In this document: positions 26,325-34,093 of the stretch, piece after piece | How positions within the stretch are numbered: position 1 is the first letter of the stretch | How the letters are laid out: each line of letters begins with the position of its first letter | NCBI RefSeq assembly: GCF_037095755.1 | Contig: NZ_JBAWKJ010000001.1 | Span: forward strand, 747,001-811,000 | Direction of reading: 5' to 3' | Source: Sphingopyxis sp. CCNWLW2 | GTDB lineage: Bacteria > Pseudomonadota > Alphaproteobacteria > Sphingomonadales > Sphingomonadaceae | Length of the DNA stretch: 64,000 nt | Notes under the pieces: generated by a model | The model's database searches: none | What the model saw: the letters and a program-made list of their open reading frames with translations, nothing else | Told to the model about the DNA's origin: nothing | Translations under genes and position numbers: made by a program

Positions 26325-27208
26325 ATGACCGCGGCAGTCGCTGCCGCGCCGACCCAACCCGGCGTTGATCGGGGCTTCTGCTCGCCGCGCAGCGCGTCGG
26401 TCTTCTCTATGGCTGGCGCCATGGCCGCCCCATCGACTGGAACCATCCCGCCCGCTTCACCGAACTTGTGCAGCTTAGAAAGCTGACCGATCGGTCGCAG
26501 ATCCAGACCCAGATGATGGACAAGATCGCGGCGAAGCGCTTGGCGGGGGCGCGGCTGGGCGAGGAGTGGATCGTGCCGACGCTCTGGCAAGGCACGGACC
26601 TGCCCTGGCTGATCCCGTTCCCGGCCCCCGCGATCATCAAGTCGCGCCACGGCTGCAATCAATATAGGGTCATCACGGCCGTGCCCGACTGCGCGCGATG
26701 GCAGCAACTGCGCAGAACAGCCCGCCGCTGGCAGCGCAGACCCCACGGGCGCTGGCTCGACGAATGGGCCTATCGCGACGTTCCGCGCGGCATCCTCACC
26801 GAGCCGCTTCTTGGCGGCGCGCTCCCACTCCCGATCGACTATAAGATCTATGTGTTCGGCGGCACCGCAACGCATGTCCAGGTCCATCTCGGGCGGGGCC
26901 GCCGGCATCGATGGATCCTTCACGACCGTAGCTGGCGACAGCTCGTCAGGGCCGCGGACGAACCACCCCCGCCACCGTCACTGCCTGCGATGCTGGAGGC
27001 GGCCGAAACGCTGGCCGGCGACATGAATTTTCTTCGCATCGACTTCTACGACATCGGGGGTCGACCCTATTTCGGGGAATATTGTCTCTATCCGGGTTCC
27101 GGTCTCGACCCCTTTGCCGCGGACTGGATAGACCTTGAACTGGGCGCGCTCTGGCTCGCGGCCATGGCTGAAAATCCGGTGTCATCCGCACCGATTGGTT
27201 ATGCCTAG
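26325..27208 (+). pseudogene. TupA-like ATP-grasp protein with apparent one-base deletion
   Basis: An ATG at 26325 (GGGAG 5 bases upstream) opens a frame that is lost at the G-run 26371-26374. Adding one G there joins it to the frame LLLAAQRVGLLYGWRHGRP, then IDWNHPARFTELVQLRKLTD, giving 294 residues to 27208, the usual length. The rest matches TupA-like ATP-grasp proteins (GEEWIVPTLWQG, YKIYVFGG, MNFLRIDFYDIGGRPYFGEYCLYPG), which make polyglutamate or glycan links. Without a correction, translation could begin only at GTG 26468. The cause may be a sequencing error, phase variation or true decay. Confidence 0.72.
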
Positions 27209-27238
27209 CAGCCACACCGCGTCAGCATCACCGCTAGG

Positions 27239-27693
27239 TCATCCGCCACCATGATCGGTATCCAAACTGCGTTCGAGGAGTTTCATGCGATCGACGATCG
27301 AGAAAAAGAAGGCCGTGGACCAGCCGATCAGGATGATACCGCTCGCGCCCTCGATCGCACCGAGGACGCGCAGCCCCGGGGGCAGGACGAGATCGCCATA
27401 GCCTATCGTGACATAGGTCGATGTCGAGAAATAGAGCGCTGCTCGAAGTCTGTGAAAGCGCCGAGCAGCTGGTAAATGCCTGCCCAGATCCAGATTTCGG
27501 CCGAGTGCAGCGCGAATAGCCCGAAGGCGGCGACGAGGATCGCGCCGCCGTTGAGAAGAATGACGAGATAACGCCGCGAAGCACGCCGATAGCGGCGCAG
27601 AATGGCGAGCAACAGTGCCAGGCCGGCGAGATGCACGACGACCGTGACGCCGACGACGAGCGTGGCGAGAGCCAGCTGATGGGCGAGCGTCAC
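27239..27693 (-). pseudogene. Two-helix potassium channel protein with apparent one-base deletion
   Basis: From a GTG at 27693, the frame gives VTLAHQLALATLVVGVTVVV and a second helix to GIYQLLGAFTDFEQ, then runs out at 27403. One base inserted near 27440 restores ALYFSTSTYVTIGYGDLVLP, with the selectivity filter TIGYGD, and a final helix ending at 27239, for a total of 151 residues. This is the small 'ion channel' family of K+ channels. A sequencing error or a real inactivating mutation are both possible; the neighbouring gene shows the same kind of defect. Confidence 0.72.
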
Positions 27694-27766
27694 GGACTGC
27701 GCGGGGCGGCCGCCTCTATCATGGGAGGCCTATGCCCCTCGCCGATGTTGCGGCGGGGCCACGCCA

Positions 27767-29320
27767 TCAGGCCGCAACGTCCGTAGTGGCCCGCTTGGAC
27801 ACCCCCGGTCGCTCACCGTCATAGACGAACTCCGCTCCGCGCAGGTCGATGCGCGGGAAAGCGTCCTTCTCCGCCCAATAATCCTGATTGTGGCGCCATT
27901 CGGGTTTGTCACCGCGGCGCGGCATCGCGCCCAGCCCACGCATCAGATAGCCCGGATTGAAATTATCCTCCTCGATCCACGGCAGGATCTGCATGCCCTC
28001 ATCCTCGGGCCTGAGCGCGACCTCGACCCTCCTCGCACCGATGTCGTCCATATGGTTGAGGAGGTTGCAGACAAAGTCTCCCATCATGTCGACCCTGAGG
28101 GTCCAGCTGGCGCGAAAATAGCCCATGACCCAGGCAAGGTTGGGCACGCCGGTCATCATCATCCCGCGATAGGTGATCGTCTTCGCCCAATCGACGGGTG
28201 CGCCGTCGATATCGAACGGGATCCCGCCCATCACCGACAGATTGAATCCGGTCGCGGCCACGATGATGTCGGCCTCGATCTCCTCGCCGCCGACCGTGCG
28301 GACACCCGTCGCAGTAAAATGGTCGATCGTATCGGTGACGACCGTCAGCTTTCCCTGGGTCGCCGCCTTGAAGATGTCGCCTTCGGGACAGAAGGCGAGC
28401 CGCTGCTGCCACGGGCGGTATTTCGGCGTGAAATGCGGCTCGAATTTGAAGTCGGGATCGCCCGAATAACCCCGGATCAGCGCTTTCAGATCCTCGAACA
28501 CCGCGTCGGGCTCGGATTGGCACCGCCGTGTCATCAGATCCTGGTCGTGCATGATCTGTGCCCGCACGACGCGGTGGACCGTGGGCTCGTCGATTCCGAC
28601 CTCGCGAAGCCGATCGGCAAGTTCGTTCCTGTTCTCGCTGCAGTAGAAATAGGTCGGCGAACGCTGGAGCATCGTCACATGCGCCGCCTTTTCGGCGAAG
28701 GCCGGCACGATGGTCGCAGCCGTCGCACCCGACCCGATGACGAGTATGCGCTTGCCCGCATAATCGATCGCCGAATCCCAGAGCTGGGCATGGATGAACT
28801 GCCCCTCATAATCCGAAAGTCCCGGCCAATCGGGGATATAGGGCTTCTCATGATCATAATAGCCCTGGCACATCCACAGGAAGCCGGCCGTGAAGGTAAC
28901 CGGCGCGCCATCCGACGCGCGCACCGCCTCTATCGTCCAGTGATTGGCGGCGCTCGACCAGTGGCAGGCGGTAATGCGATGGCCATAATGGATATGGACC
29001 CCGATCTCGTTCTCCTCGATCACCTCGCCCATATATTTGAGGATTTCGGCGCCGCTGGCGATCGGCGCGCCCACCCAGGGCTTGAAGCGATAGCCGAAGG
29101 TGTAGAGGTCCGAGTCCGATCGCACGCCGGGATATCTGTGCGTGTCCCATGTCCCGCCGAAGGTCGGTTTCGCCTCGAGGATCGCGTAACTCTTCCCCGG
29201 GCACTGCTGCTGGAGATGATAGGCCGAACCGATGCCCGAGATGCCGGCACCAACGATCAACACGTCGACATGGATTGGACGGGGCTGGCTCGCGCGCCCT
29301 CGGTGCCTGATTTCCGCCAT
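27767..29320 (-). CDS. FAD-dependent Baeyer-Villiger-type monooxygenase (EthA-like)
   Basis: A 517-residue flavoprotein. The FAD Rossmann motif VGAGISGIGSAYHL is followed by FGGTWDTHRYPGVRSDSD, the fingerprint YEGQFIHAQLWD (FxGxxxHxxxWD form) and the NADPH motif VIGSGATAATI. A late ATGFN block completes the family pattern. It would insert oxygen into ketones or sulfides using NADPH and O2. An FNR box lies 60 bases upstream, unexpected for an oxygen-requiring enzyme. No operon partner is clear. Confidence 0.92.
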   Translation of the reverse strand: MAEIRHRGRASQPRPIHVDVLIVGAGISGIGSAYHLQQQCPGKSYAILEAKPTFGGTWDTHRYPGVRSDSDLYTFGYRFKPWVGAPIASGAEILKYMGEVIEENEIGVHIHYGHRITACHWSSAANHWTIEAVRASDGAPVTFTAGFLWMCQGYYDHEKPYIPDWPGLSDYEGQFIHAQLWDSAIDYAGKRILVIGSGATAATIVPAFAEKAAHVTMLQRSPTYFYCSENRNELADRLREVGIDEPTVHRVVRAQIMHDQDLMTRRCQSEPDAVFEDLKALIRGYSGDPDFKFEPHFTPKYRPWQQRLAFCPEGDIFKAATQGKLTVVTDTIDHFTATGVRTVGGEEIEADIIVAATGFNLSVMGGIPFDIDGAPVDWAKTITYRGMMMTGVPNLAWVMGYFRASWTLRVDMMGDFVCNLLNHMDDIGARRVEVALRPEDEGMQILPWIEEDNFNPGYLMRGLGAMPRRGDKPEWRHNQDYWAEKDAFPRIDLRGAEFVYDGERPGVSKRATTDVAA

Positions 29321-29379
29321 CGACAGCTCCCTTCACTTCTATCTTTGGAAAGGCATGAACACCGCATCGGCAAAGGTCA

Positions 29380-29393
29380 TTGACCTTGGTCAA
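29380..29393. promoter_or_regulatory. FNR/FixK box upstream of monooxygenase
   Basis: TTGAC-CTTG-GTCAA, a perfect inverted half-site pair, centred about 66 bases before the monooxygenase ATG at 29320. On the other side the nearest gene is the small membrane protein ending at 29450 on the same strand, so the monooxygenase is the only evident target. Confidence 0.75.
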
Positions 29394-29449
29394 CCAGGCC
29401 GTCGCCTCATCTGCTCTGGGATTTGCCGCACCCGCGTGGGCGGCGCCGG

Positions 29450-29578
29450 TCAGAGCCGGAAGAGAAAGAACCAGACCGAGCCCAGAATGACGAAGGCGAA
29501 ATAGACGAGCCACAGTCGGAGCGAAGCCGCGTGCTCGCGGTCACGCTCAATCGGATCCTCGGGGTTCGATGGCGCCAC
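29450..29578 (-). CDS. Small single-span membrane protein (hypothetical)
   Basis: A 42-residue frame beginning at GTG, sequence VAPSNPEDPIERDREHAASL, with one C-terminal helix (LWLVYFAFVILGSVWFFLF). AAGGGG is about 9 bases upstream. It starts 2 bases after the stop of the gene at 29581-29754, so the two are probably co-translated. Not recognised. Confidence 0.5.
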   Translation of the reverse strand: MAPSNPEDPIERDREHAASLRLWLVYFAFVILGSVWFFLFRL

Positions 29579-29580
29579 TT

Positions 29581-29754
29581 TCAGGACCCCTTGCGTGCAA
29601 ATCTGCGCGCCGCGAGGAGGCCAGCGGTAAGAATGGGGACCAGCGCCGCCGCCGCGCGAAGCTTGGGCGATCGCGAAACGCGGCCGATCTTCTTGCGCAT
29701 CCGGCGCGGCACGCCGAGTTTCGCAAGCGACTTGTCGACATCGGGCATATCCAT
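29581..29754 (-). CDS. Small basic membrane-associated protein (hypothetical)
   Basis: A 57-residue protein starting MDMPDVDKSLAKLG. A basic middle (RRMRKKIGRVSRSPKLR) is followed by one hydrophobic helix (AAAALVPILTAGLLAA) and a basic end. AAGGAGG lies 6 bases before the ATG; an earlier in-frame start at 29829 lacks a site. Function unknown. Confidence 0.55.
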   Translation of the reverse strand: MDMPDVDKSLAKLGVPRRMRKKIGRVSRSPKLRAAAALVPILTAGLLAARRFARKGS

Positions 29755-29960
29755 ATTGGCCTCCTTCACCTTAAGCGTGGTCAGAGATTGAGCGAAAGCG
29801 TCAGACCGCGAAATACGTAGATTCCGCACATGGCCGGGGAACGAAGGGCGCGTTACCTTTCAGCCATAGCTGCGCGGCGGCGCCGAAGACTGGCGGGCAG
29901 AACCGCTCGCAGCGATGATTGGGAGAGGGGATCGATGCCGACAAACAGCTGCGACTGCCA

Positions 29961-30428
29961 GTGATAGCGCGAAGCGCCGGGATACTGCTTTATCGGCTGA
30001 AGGGCGGGAGCGCGGAAGTCTTGCTCGTCCATCCCGGCGGACCCTATTGGCGTGGGCGCGACCGCGGCGCCTGGCAGATACCGAAGGGAGGAATTGGGGC
30101 GGGTGAAAACGCGGAGGCTGCCGCCTTGCGCGAAGCTCAGGAAGAGCTTGGCATATCGCTGCAAGGTACGCTTGTTCCGCTGGGCCCGCTCCGGCAGGCT
30201 GGCGGAAAGATCGTCGAAGGCTTCGCGCTCGAGCAGGATCTCGATGCTACTGCGGTCGTGAGCAATCGCTTCGAGATCGAGTGGCCACCGCGCAGCGGCC
30301 TGTACCAGTCGTTTCCCGAAATCGACGCGGCGCGATGGTTCACGGCGGCGGAGGCTGCGGCCATGATACTTCCAAGCCAGCAGCCTTTTGTCGACCGGCT
30401 CGCCGATTATCTGGCGCTTCGACACTGA
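29961..30428 (+). CDS. Nudix hydrolase
   Basis: A protein of about 155 residues with the Nudix box GIGAGENAEAAALREAQEELGI (G-x5-E-x7-REx2EE). The box is preceded by SAGILLYRLKGGSAEVLLVH and GAWQIPKGG, as in the MutT/diadenosine-hydrolase-like group. It would hydrolyse a nucleoside diphosphate linked to another moiety. The start is unsure: GTG 29961 gives the usual N-terminus, and TTG 29919 gives 169 residues; neither has a good ribosome site. It converges on the BON gene across a strong hairpin. Confidence 0.87.
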   Translation: MIARSAGILLYRLKGGSAEVLLVHPGGPYWRGRDRGAWQIPKGGIGAGENAEAAALREAQEELGISLQGTLVPLGPLRQAGGKIVEGFALEQDLDATAVVSNRFEIEWPPRSGLYQSFPEIDAARWFTAAEAAAMILPSQQPFVDRLADYLALRH

Positions 30429-30435
30429 CGCAAAA

Positions 30436-30463
30436 GCGGCCGCCCGTCTTCGAGGGCGGCCGC
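30436..30463. terminator. Hairpin between Nudix and BON genes
   Basis: Perfect arms GCGGCCGCCC and GGGCGGCCGC with an 8-base loop, lying between two converging genes. It resembles the hairpin at 10245 that follows the other BON gene, suggesting both came from one duplicated unit. Confidence 0.6.
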
Positions 30464-30489
30464 AAAGCGTATCTTCGGGATCGCTCCGC

Positions 30490-31152
30490 TCAAAGGGCGA
30501 TCGTGATATTATCCTCGACCCGGGTGACCCCCGGCGCCGACCATGCGGCCCTCTCGGCGACCCCGCGCTCGGCCCATGCCCTGACCTTGCCGCCGAGCTT
30601 CACAATTCCCCCTTCGGTGGTCACGGTCACCGCGGCGGCGTCGAGATCGGCCTGGCGTTTGAAGGCCGAAACGATCCGCTCCTTCACGTCGGCGGGCGCC
30701 GGGTGCTGCTTGACCTCGATCAGGTTGCTCACGCCCGCGACGCCGGTAACGCGGCTGGCGGCCCGGAAGGCTTCCTTGCGTTGATAGTCCCAGTCGACCA
30801 TGCCGCTCAGCGTCACCCGGCCCCGCTCGACCTTGACCTGAACCCTGTCGGTCGGGATCGACACCGTCCAAGCCATCATGTCGAGCAGGCGCCTGGCGAT
30901 TTCATGATCGGCCATCTTGGGCTCGGACGCGAAATGGACCTTGATCTCTTCGGCGATCGCCCGGACGCCGGCGACGCGGCGCGTCGCCTTCTCGGCGGCG
31001 ATCTTCTCCGGATAGGTTTTCACGTAACCCGAGAGAGTGACGACGCCATCTGTTACGGCGACGCCGATATCCGCATGATCGACGCTTGGCTCCCATTCGA
31101 GCTCGTCCATCACGTCGCGCTGCAACTGCCCGTCTGTCTTCTTCAACATCAT
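30490..31152 (-). CDS. BON-domain protein with three BON repeats, second copy
   Basis: A 220-residue paralogue of the protein at 10305-10964, collinear throughout (MLKKTDGQLQRDVMDELEWE versus MLKKSDGQLQDDVVAELEWD). Three BON domains show TDGVVTLSGYVKT, ERGRVTLSGMVDW and EGGIVKLGGKVRA. AGAGGAGA precedes the ATG pair at 31152/31149. A TTACGGA motif lies about 100 bases upstream, as for the hsp20/BON promoter region at 11084. It is likely a stress-induced soluble protein; its ligand is unknown. Confidence 0.92.
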   Translation of the reverse strand: MMLKKTDGQLQRDVMDELEWEPSVDHADIGVAVTDGVVTLSGYVKTYPEKIAAEKATRRVAGVRAIAEEIKVHFASEPKMADHEIARRLLDMMAWTVSIPTDRVQVKVERGRVTLSGMVDWDYQRKEAFRAASRVTGVAGVSNLIEVKQHPAPADVKERIVSAFKRQADLDAAAVTVTTEGGIVKLGGKVRAWAERGVAERAAWSAPGVTRVEDNITIAL

Positions 31153-31250
31153 CTGTCTCCTCTTCGTCCGAAGGTCGCAACCCGGCCAAAGGCCGGCAGG
31201 ACCCGATGGTTCGGTTCGGAGATCTTCGCCTTCCCCGCGCACCGGCCCAA

Positions 31251-31267
31251 TTCGGAAAACTCCGTAA
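31251..31267. promoter_or_regulatory. TTACGNAA-type motif upstream of second BON gene
   Basis: On the minus strand, TTACGGAGTTTTCCGAA, aligned with TTACGGAAAGTTGCGGA at 11084. It lies 99 bases upstream of the BON start. The rest of the 300-base gap (31153-31452) holds only a weak CCGGT/ACCGG hairpin near 31328 and no recognisable gene. Confidence 0.42.
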
Positions 31268-31452
31268 GGGTAGCGCCTGCCTCCAATGGCATCGTACGTC
31301 AGCGAAATATGGGTCGGCTTAAAGGCTCCGGTCAGAGAACCGGACTTTTGCTCCTGCTTTCGATCTCAGCCCCTGAACGGAAGCATGATGGCCGCTCGCG
31401 CCGAACAATGGCGTAGAGACATCGCCGGCACGGCGATGCAATCGAAGACTCC

Positions 31453-31800
31453 ATGATCCGGTACGATAAAAGCTTTCGAAGAGTGGCATTCTGCCTCGCC
31501 GGGCCGGCGGGATTTGTCGATGCCATCGGGTTTCTCAGGTCGGGCGGGCGCCTCGATCACGATCTTCCACCGCGACGGAGAGGTCCGTATCAGCGTCACC
31601 TTCATGACCGGCACCTTGGCCAAACTCGGCCATAGGTTTGCGGTGCGGCATTGGGCGGTAGCCCGACGGCCTGGAATCCATACCTGCTGCTTTGGCTAGC
31701 CCTCGTCGGCGGAGGCATTTTCGGCTCGGCCAGCCATGCTTGGTCTCCCGACGCAAGATCGGGTTCGCCGCCGCCTTCGCTCTCGCCCTCGTTCCCGTAA
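31453..31800 (+). pseudogene. Decayed DUF1275 (YoaK family) membrane protein gene
   Basis: Pieces of the family appear in successive frames: MIRYDKSFRRVAFCLAGPAG followed by FVDAIGFL in one, SVTFMTGTLAKLGHRFAV in a second, GGSPTAWNPYLLLWLALVGG in a third, and RRKIGFAAAFALALVP in another. They follow the order of DUF1275 proteins (xAGYVDAIGFL, VSFMSGN, xxPYLLLWLGLV). At least three frameshifts and an insertion of about 45 bases after FLRSGG make it non-functional. The boundaries are approximate. Confidence 0.55.
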
Positions 31801-31850
31801 GGCAAGGGTTGACCGCCACCTTGTCGCCCTGAGCTGACCGGCTGCGGTCA

Positions 31851-31884
31851 GTCCGCTTTTTGGCACGGATCGCAAAAAGCGGAC
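31851..31884. repeat. GTCCGCT...AGCGGAC hairpin element, copy 1
   Basis: Perfect 12-base arms GTCCGCTTTTTG and CAAAAAGCGGAC with a 10-base loop. It is preceded directly by CTGACCG-GCTG-CGGTCAG, a second small hairpin. Related elements lie at 39639 and 50710. It is probably a dispersed palindromic repeat, and may also act as a terminator after the pseudogene. Confidence 0.6.
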
Positions 31885-31935
31885 GTACGCCGCTGACCCA
31901 GATGGGATGGCAGGAAACGACCGGGTCGCGGACAT

Positions 31936-32481
31936 TCAAATCCGAGCATAGCGCATCCGAAAGAGAAGACTGTCTTTTAGAACATAGTGGCGAAACAATG
32001 CTGCTGCTGCGTGGAAACCGATTAGCCAATATCCGATTGTGCCGCCCAGGCCGTGGAGGTCTTCGACCTCTTCCGCCAGTGCATGGTTTGGGGCCGCCAA
32101 GGGCGGCAGCTCCAAACCGAAGAAGGGAATGGGTTTGCCCTCAGCGCTGAGGATGAGCCAGCCGGCGATCGGCATTCCGATCATCAGAAGATATAGAGCA
32201 AAGTGAGTGGCGTTTGCGATCAGTTTCCGCCAGCCCGGCCCTTCCAAAGGCGCTGGTGCCGGCCATATGAGCCGCGCCATGATCCTGAGCCAGACGAGTC
32301 CGAAGACGGATAGTCCAAGCATGAAGTGCCAGTTCTTGAGCGCTTCACGGGACACACTGCCTTTTGGCCAGAATTCCCGTAGCTCGATAGCGGCGTAGAC
32401 CGCAGCGATGACCAGCACCGTAAGCCAGTGGAGGATTATCGATGGCCGACTGTAAGAATCGGATTTTTTCTCAATCGTCAT
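31936..32481 (-). CDS. Cytochrome b561 (CybB-type)
   Basis: A 181-residue membrane protein with four helices. The conserved histidines appear in PSIILHWLTVLVIAAVY, NWHFMLGLSVFGLVWLR, ANATHFALYLLMIGMPIAGW and IGFHAAAALFRHYVLKD, the pattern of bacterial di-haem cytochrome b561, which moves electrons from quinol. AGGAG is 8 bases before the ATG at 32481. A perfect FNR/FixK box is centred 53 bases upstream, fitting activation at -41.5. The gene is single. Confidence 0.93.
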   Translation of the reverse strand: MTIEKKSDSYSRPSIILHWLTVLVIAAVYAAIELREFWPKGSVSREALKNWHFMLGLSVFGLVWLRIMARLIWPAPAPLEGPGWRKLIANATHFALYLLMIGMPIAGWLILSAEGKPIPFFGLELPPLAAPNHALAEEVEDLHGLGGTIGYWLIGFHAAAALFRHYVLKDSLLFRMRYARI

Positions 32482-32527
32482 GGCGGCGCTCCTGCGATCA
32501 CATTGCCCTGTATGAATTCTCGCTACA

Positions 32528-32541
32528 TTGATCTGCATCAA
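32528..32541. promoter_or_regulatory. Perfect FNR/FixK box upstream of cytochrome b561
   Basis: TTGAT-CTGC-ATCAA, an exact match to the FNR consensus. A weaker site, CTGAC-ACCG-GTCAA, lies at 32597-32610. The strong box is well placed for class II activation of the cytochrome b561 gene, with a predicted transcript start about 12 bases before its ATG. Confidence 0.85.
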
Positions 32542-32840
32542 TCCGCGCGGATCGCTATGCGGTAAGCTTTTTACCCCGTTTGGGCCAACCCCTGACCTGA
32601 CACCGGTCAAGGCCCCGCTACAAAATGACCTGGCCGCAAAGGGACCGTCCGCTCTTGAACCGCTTTGCGGCCAGGCGGCTTTTGGAACACAGTGCACAGA
32701 AGCAGCCCTGACGGCCCGATCAAGGTTTCTCCGCCACCCCGTGAGGAAGCGCTGGCCAACTTCTGTGGGTCCACGCAACGACCACCGCCGTCCATAGGCT
32801 GCCACTTTCTTCGTGCTGTCTCCGCGACTATGACGGACCC
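32542..32840. other. Intergenic stretch without a recognisable gene
   Basis: Apart from the weak FNR-like half-match at 32597-32610, nothing recognisable was seen in this stretch between the divergent cytochrome b561 and CxxC-protein genes. No hairpin with a T-run and no plausible start with a ribosome site were found. Confidence 0.4.
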
Positions 32841-33065
32841 ATGCCACGCCGAATGACGATAGCCGGACAGATCGAACAATTGATAGGGAACCTCGGTGGC
32901 TCGCCCATCTGCGACGACTGCGTCACCGATCGGCTGAACCTGTCGGTTCGAAGCCAGGCCAATGTCGTAACCCGCGAACTCGGCCAGCGCGAGGAATATA
33001 ACCGCGCCAAGACCTTATGCGGGCAATGCGGCGTGCTCAAGACGGCCATTCAGATCAGAATATAG
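32841..33065 (+). CDS. Small protein with two CxxC pairs (possible zinc ribbon)
   Basis: A 74-residue protein starting MPRRMTIAGQIEQLI. It carries C24-DD-C27 and C60-GQ-C63, spaced as in a zinc ribbon, with an intervening helical region (SQANVVTRELGQREEYNRAK). An in-frame ATG four codons later is an alternative start. Its end overlaps that of the converging spermidine-synthase-like gene by 16 bases. Function unknown; a DNA- or RNA-binding role is possible. Confidence 0.65.
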   Translation: MPRRMTIAGQIEQLIGNLGGSPICDDCVTDRLNLSVRSQANVVTRELGQREEYNRAKTLCGQCGVLKTAIQIRI

Positions 33066-34093
33066 GGGTCGATTGTCGGCAGATGCTCAATTTCTGTCGC
33101 GAGCCAAAGCGAGGCGATCGACAGCGACTGCGCTTCCTGAAAGTCGCTATCGAAACTGTCGCCAAGCCTTTCATCGCGCGATTTGATGCCGTCCGATATT
33201 TCGTTCGCCAAAAGCAAAAAGGATATCGGATGGATGCGATCGAGATCGCCGGCGGTCTGCAATAGCGCGGCAGGATCCGAAGGGAGCCGCCCATCCCTGA
33301 ATGCGAAGATGATCCGGTTCATCCCTATCTTCATGGGAAGATCGATCGTACATTCGAAATGCTCTCTTATGCGAGCCAGGATAGAGCCGTGCTTCCAGTA
33401 ATCATCGCACAGGTTGACGACGAGAATGCCGCCAGGCTTCAACCGCGAATGGCAATCACGATAGAAACTTGAAGAACAGAGCTGCGCAGGCTGTCCGTCC
33501 TTGTCGAAGCCATCGACAAGCAAGACATCGCAGCTTCGTGTATCCCGCCTCACGAATTCCGCGCCATCATCGCAGACGATCTCGAAGCGCTCGCTCTCGG
33601 GCGGCATGAAGAATTGCTCCCGGACCGCAATGACGTCGGGGTCGATCTCGACCGCGACGATCGACGCCTCCGGAAGATATCGGTGGCAGTATTTTGCCAG
33701 CGATCCGCCGCCGAGCCCGATGATCTCGATGGTCCCCGGAGAGGGATGGAACAGGAGGAACCCCATCATCCGGCGCGTATAGTCGAGGATCAACATGTCC
33801 GGATCGTCGATACTCATCGCGCTTTGCACGAAAGCCCAGTTTGCGAGGAGGCTCCGTATATTGCCCAGCTCGAAGACGAGCGGGGCGGCGAGTTCGCCCG
33901 GCTCCATCGGAGACGCGCGATGATGTTCGGTCCCATATCGTTCAAAATAACGCTGTTCGCGGTCGATATCGTCGAGATGATCGAGAAAGCGATCGAGTTC
34001 GGTTTCCGCTTGATCGATGCTCCGGCAATCTGCCCCTGTTTCGAGTTCGCAAGCGATCTCGACCTCGAAATCTTCCGCGGACCTATCTGTCAT
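33050..34093 (-). CDS. Spermidine-synthase-like methyltransferase-fold protein
   Basis: A 347-residue protein. The central Rossmann domain shows IEIIGLGGGSLAKYCHRYLP, IVAVEIDPDVIAVREQF, DDGAEFV and DVLLVDGFDKDGQPAQL, as in SpeE-like proteins. There is a long N-terminal extension (about 100 residues) without the usual SpeE strands, so polyamine synthesis is uncertain. The start at 34093 overlaps the preceding small gene by 11 bases; other in-frame ATGs at 34120 and 34138 exist. Confidence 0.82.
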   Translation of the reverse strand: MTDRSAEDFEVEIACELETGADCRSIDQAETELDRFLDHLDDIDREQRYFERYGTEHHRASPMEPGELAAPLVFELGNIRSLLANWAFVQSAMSIDDPDMLILDYTRRMMGFLLFHPSPGTIEIIGLGGGSLAKYCHRYLPEASIVAVEIDPDVIAVREQFFMPPESERFEIVCDDGAEFVRRDTRSCDVLLVDGFDKDGQPAQLCSSSFYRDCHSRLKPGGILVVNLCDDYWKHGSILARIREHFECTIDLPMKIGMNRIIFAFRDGRLPSDPAALLQTAGDLDRIHPISFLLLANEISDGIKSRDERLGDSFDSDFQEAQSLSIASLWLATEIEHLPTIDPYILI

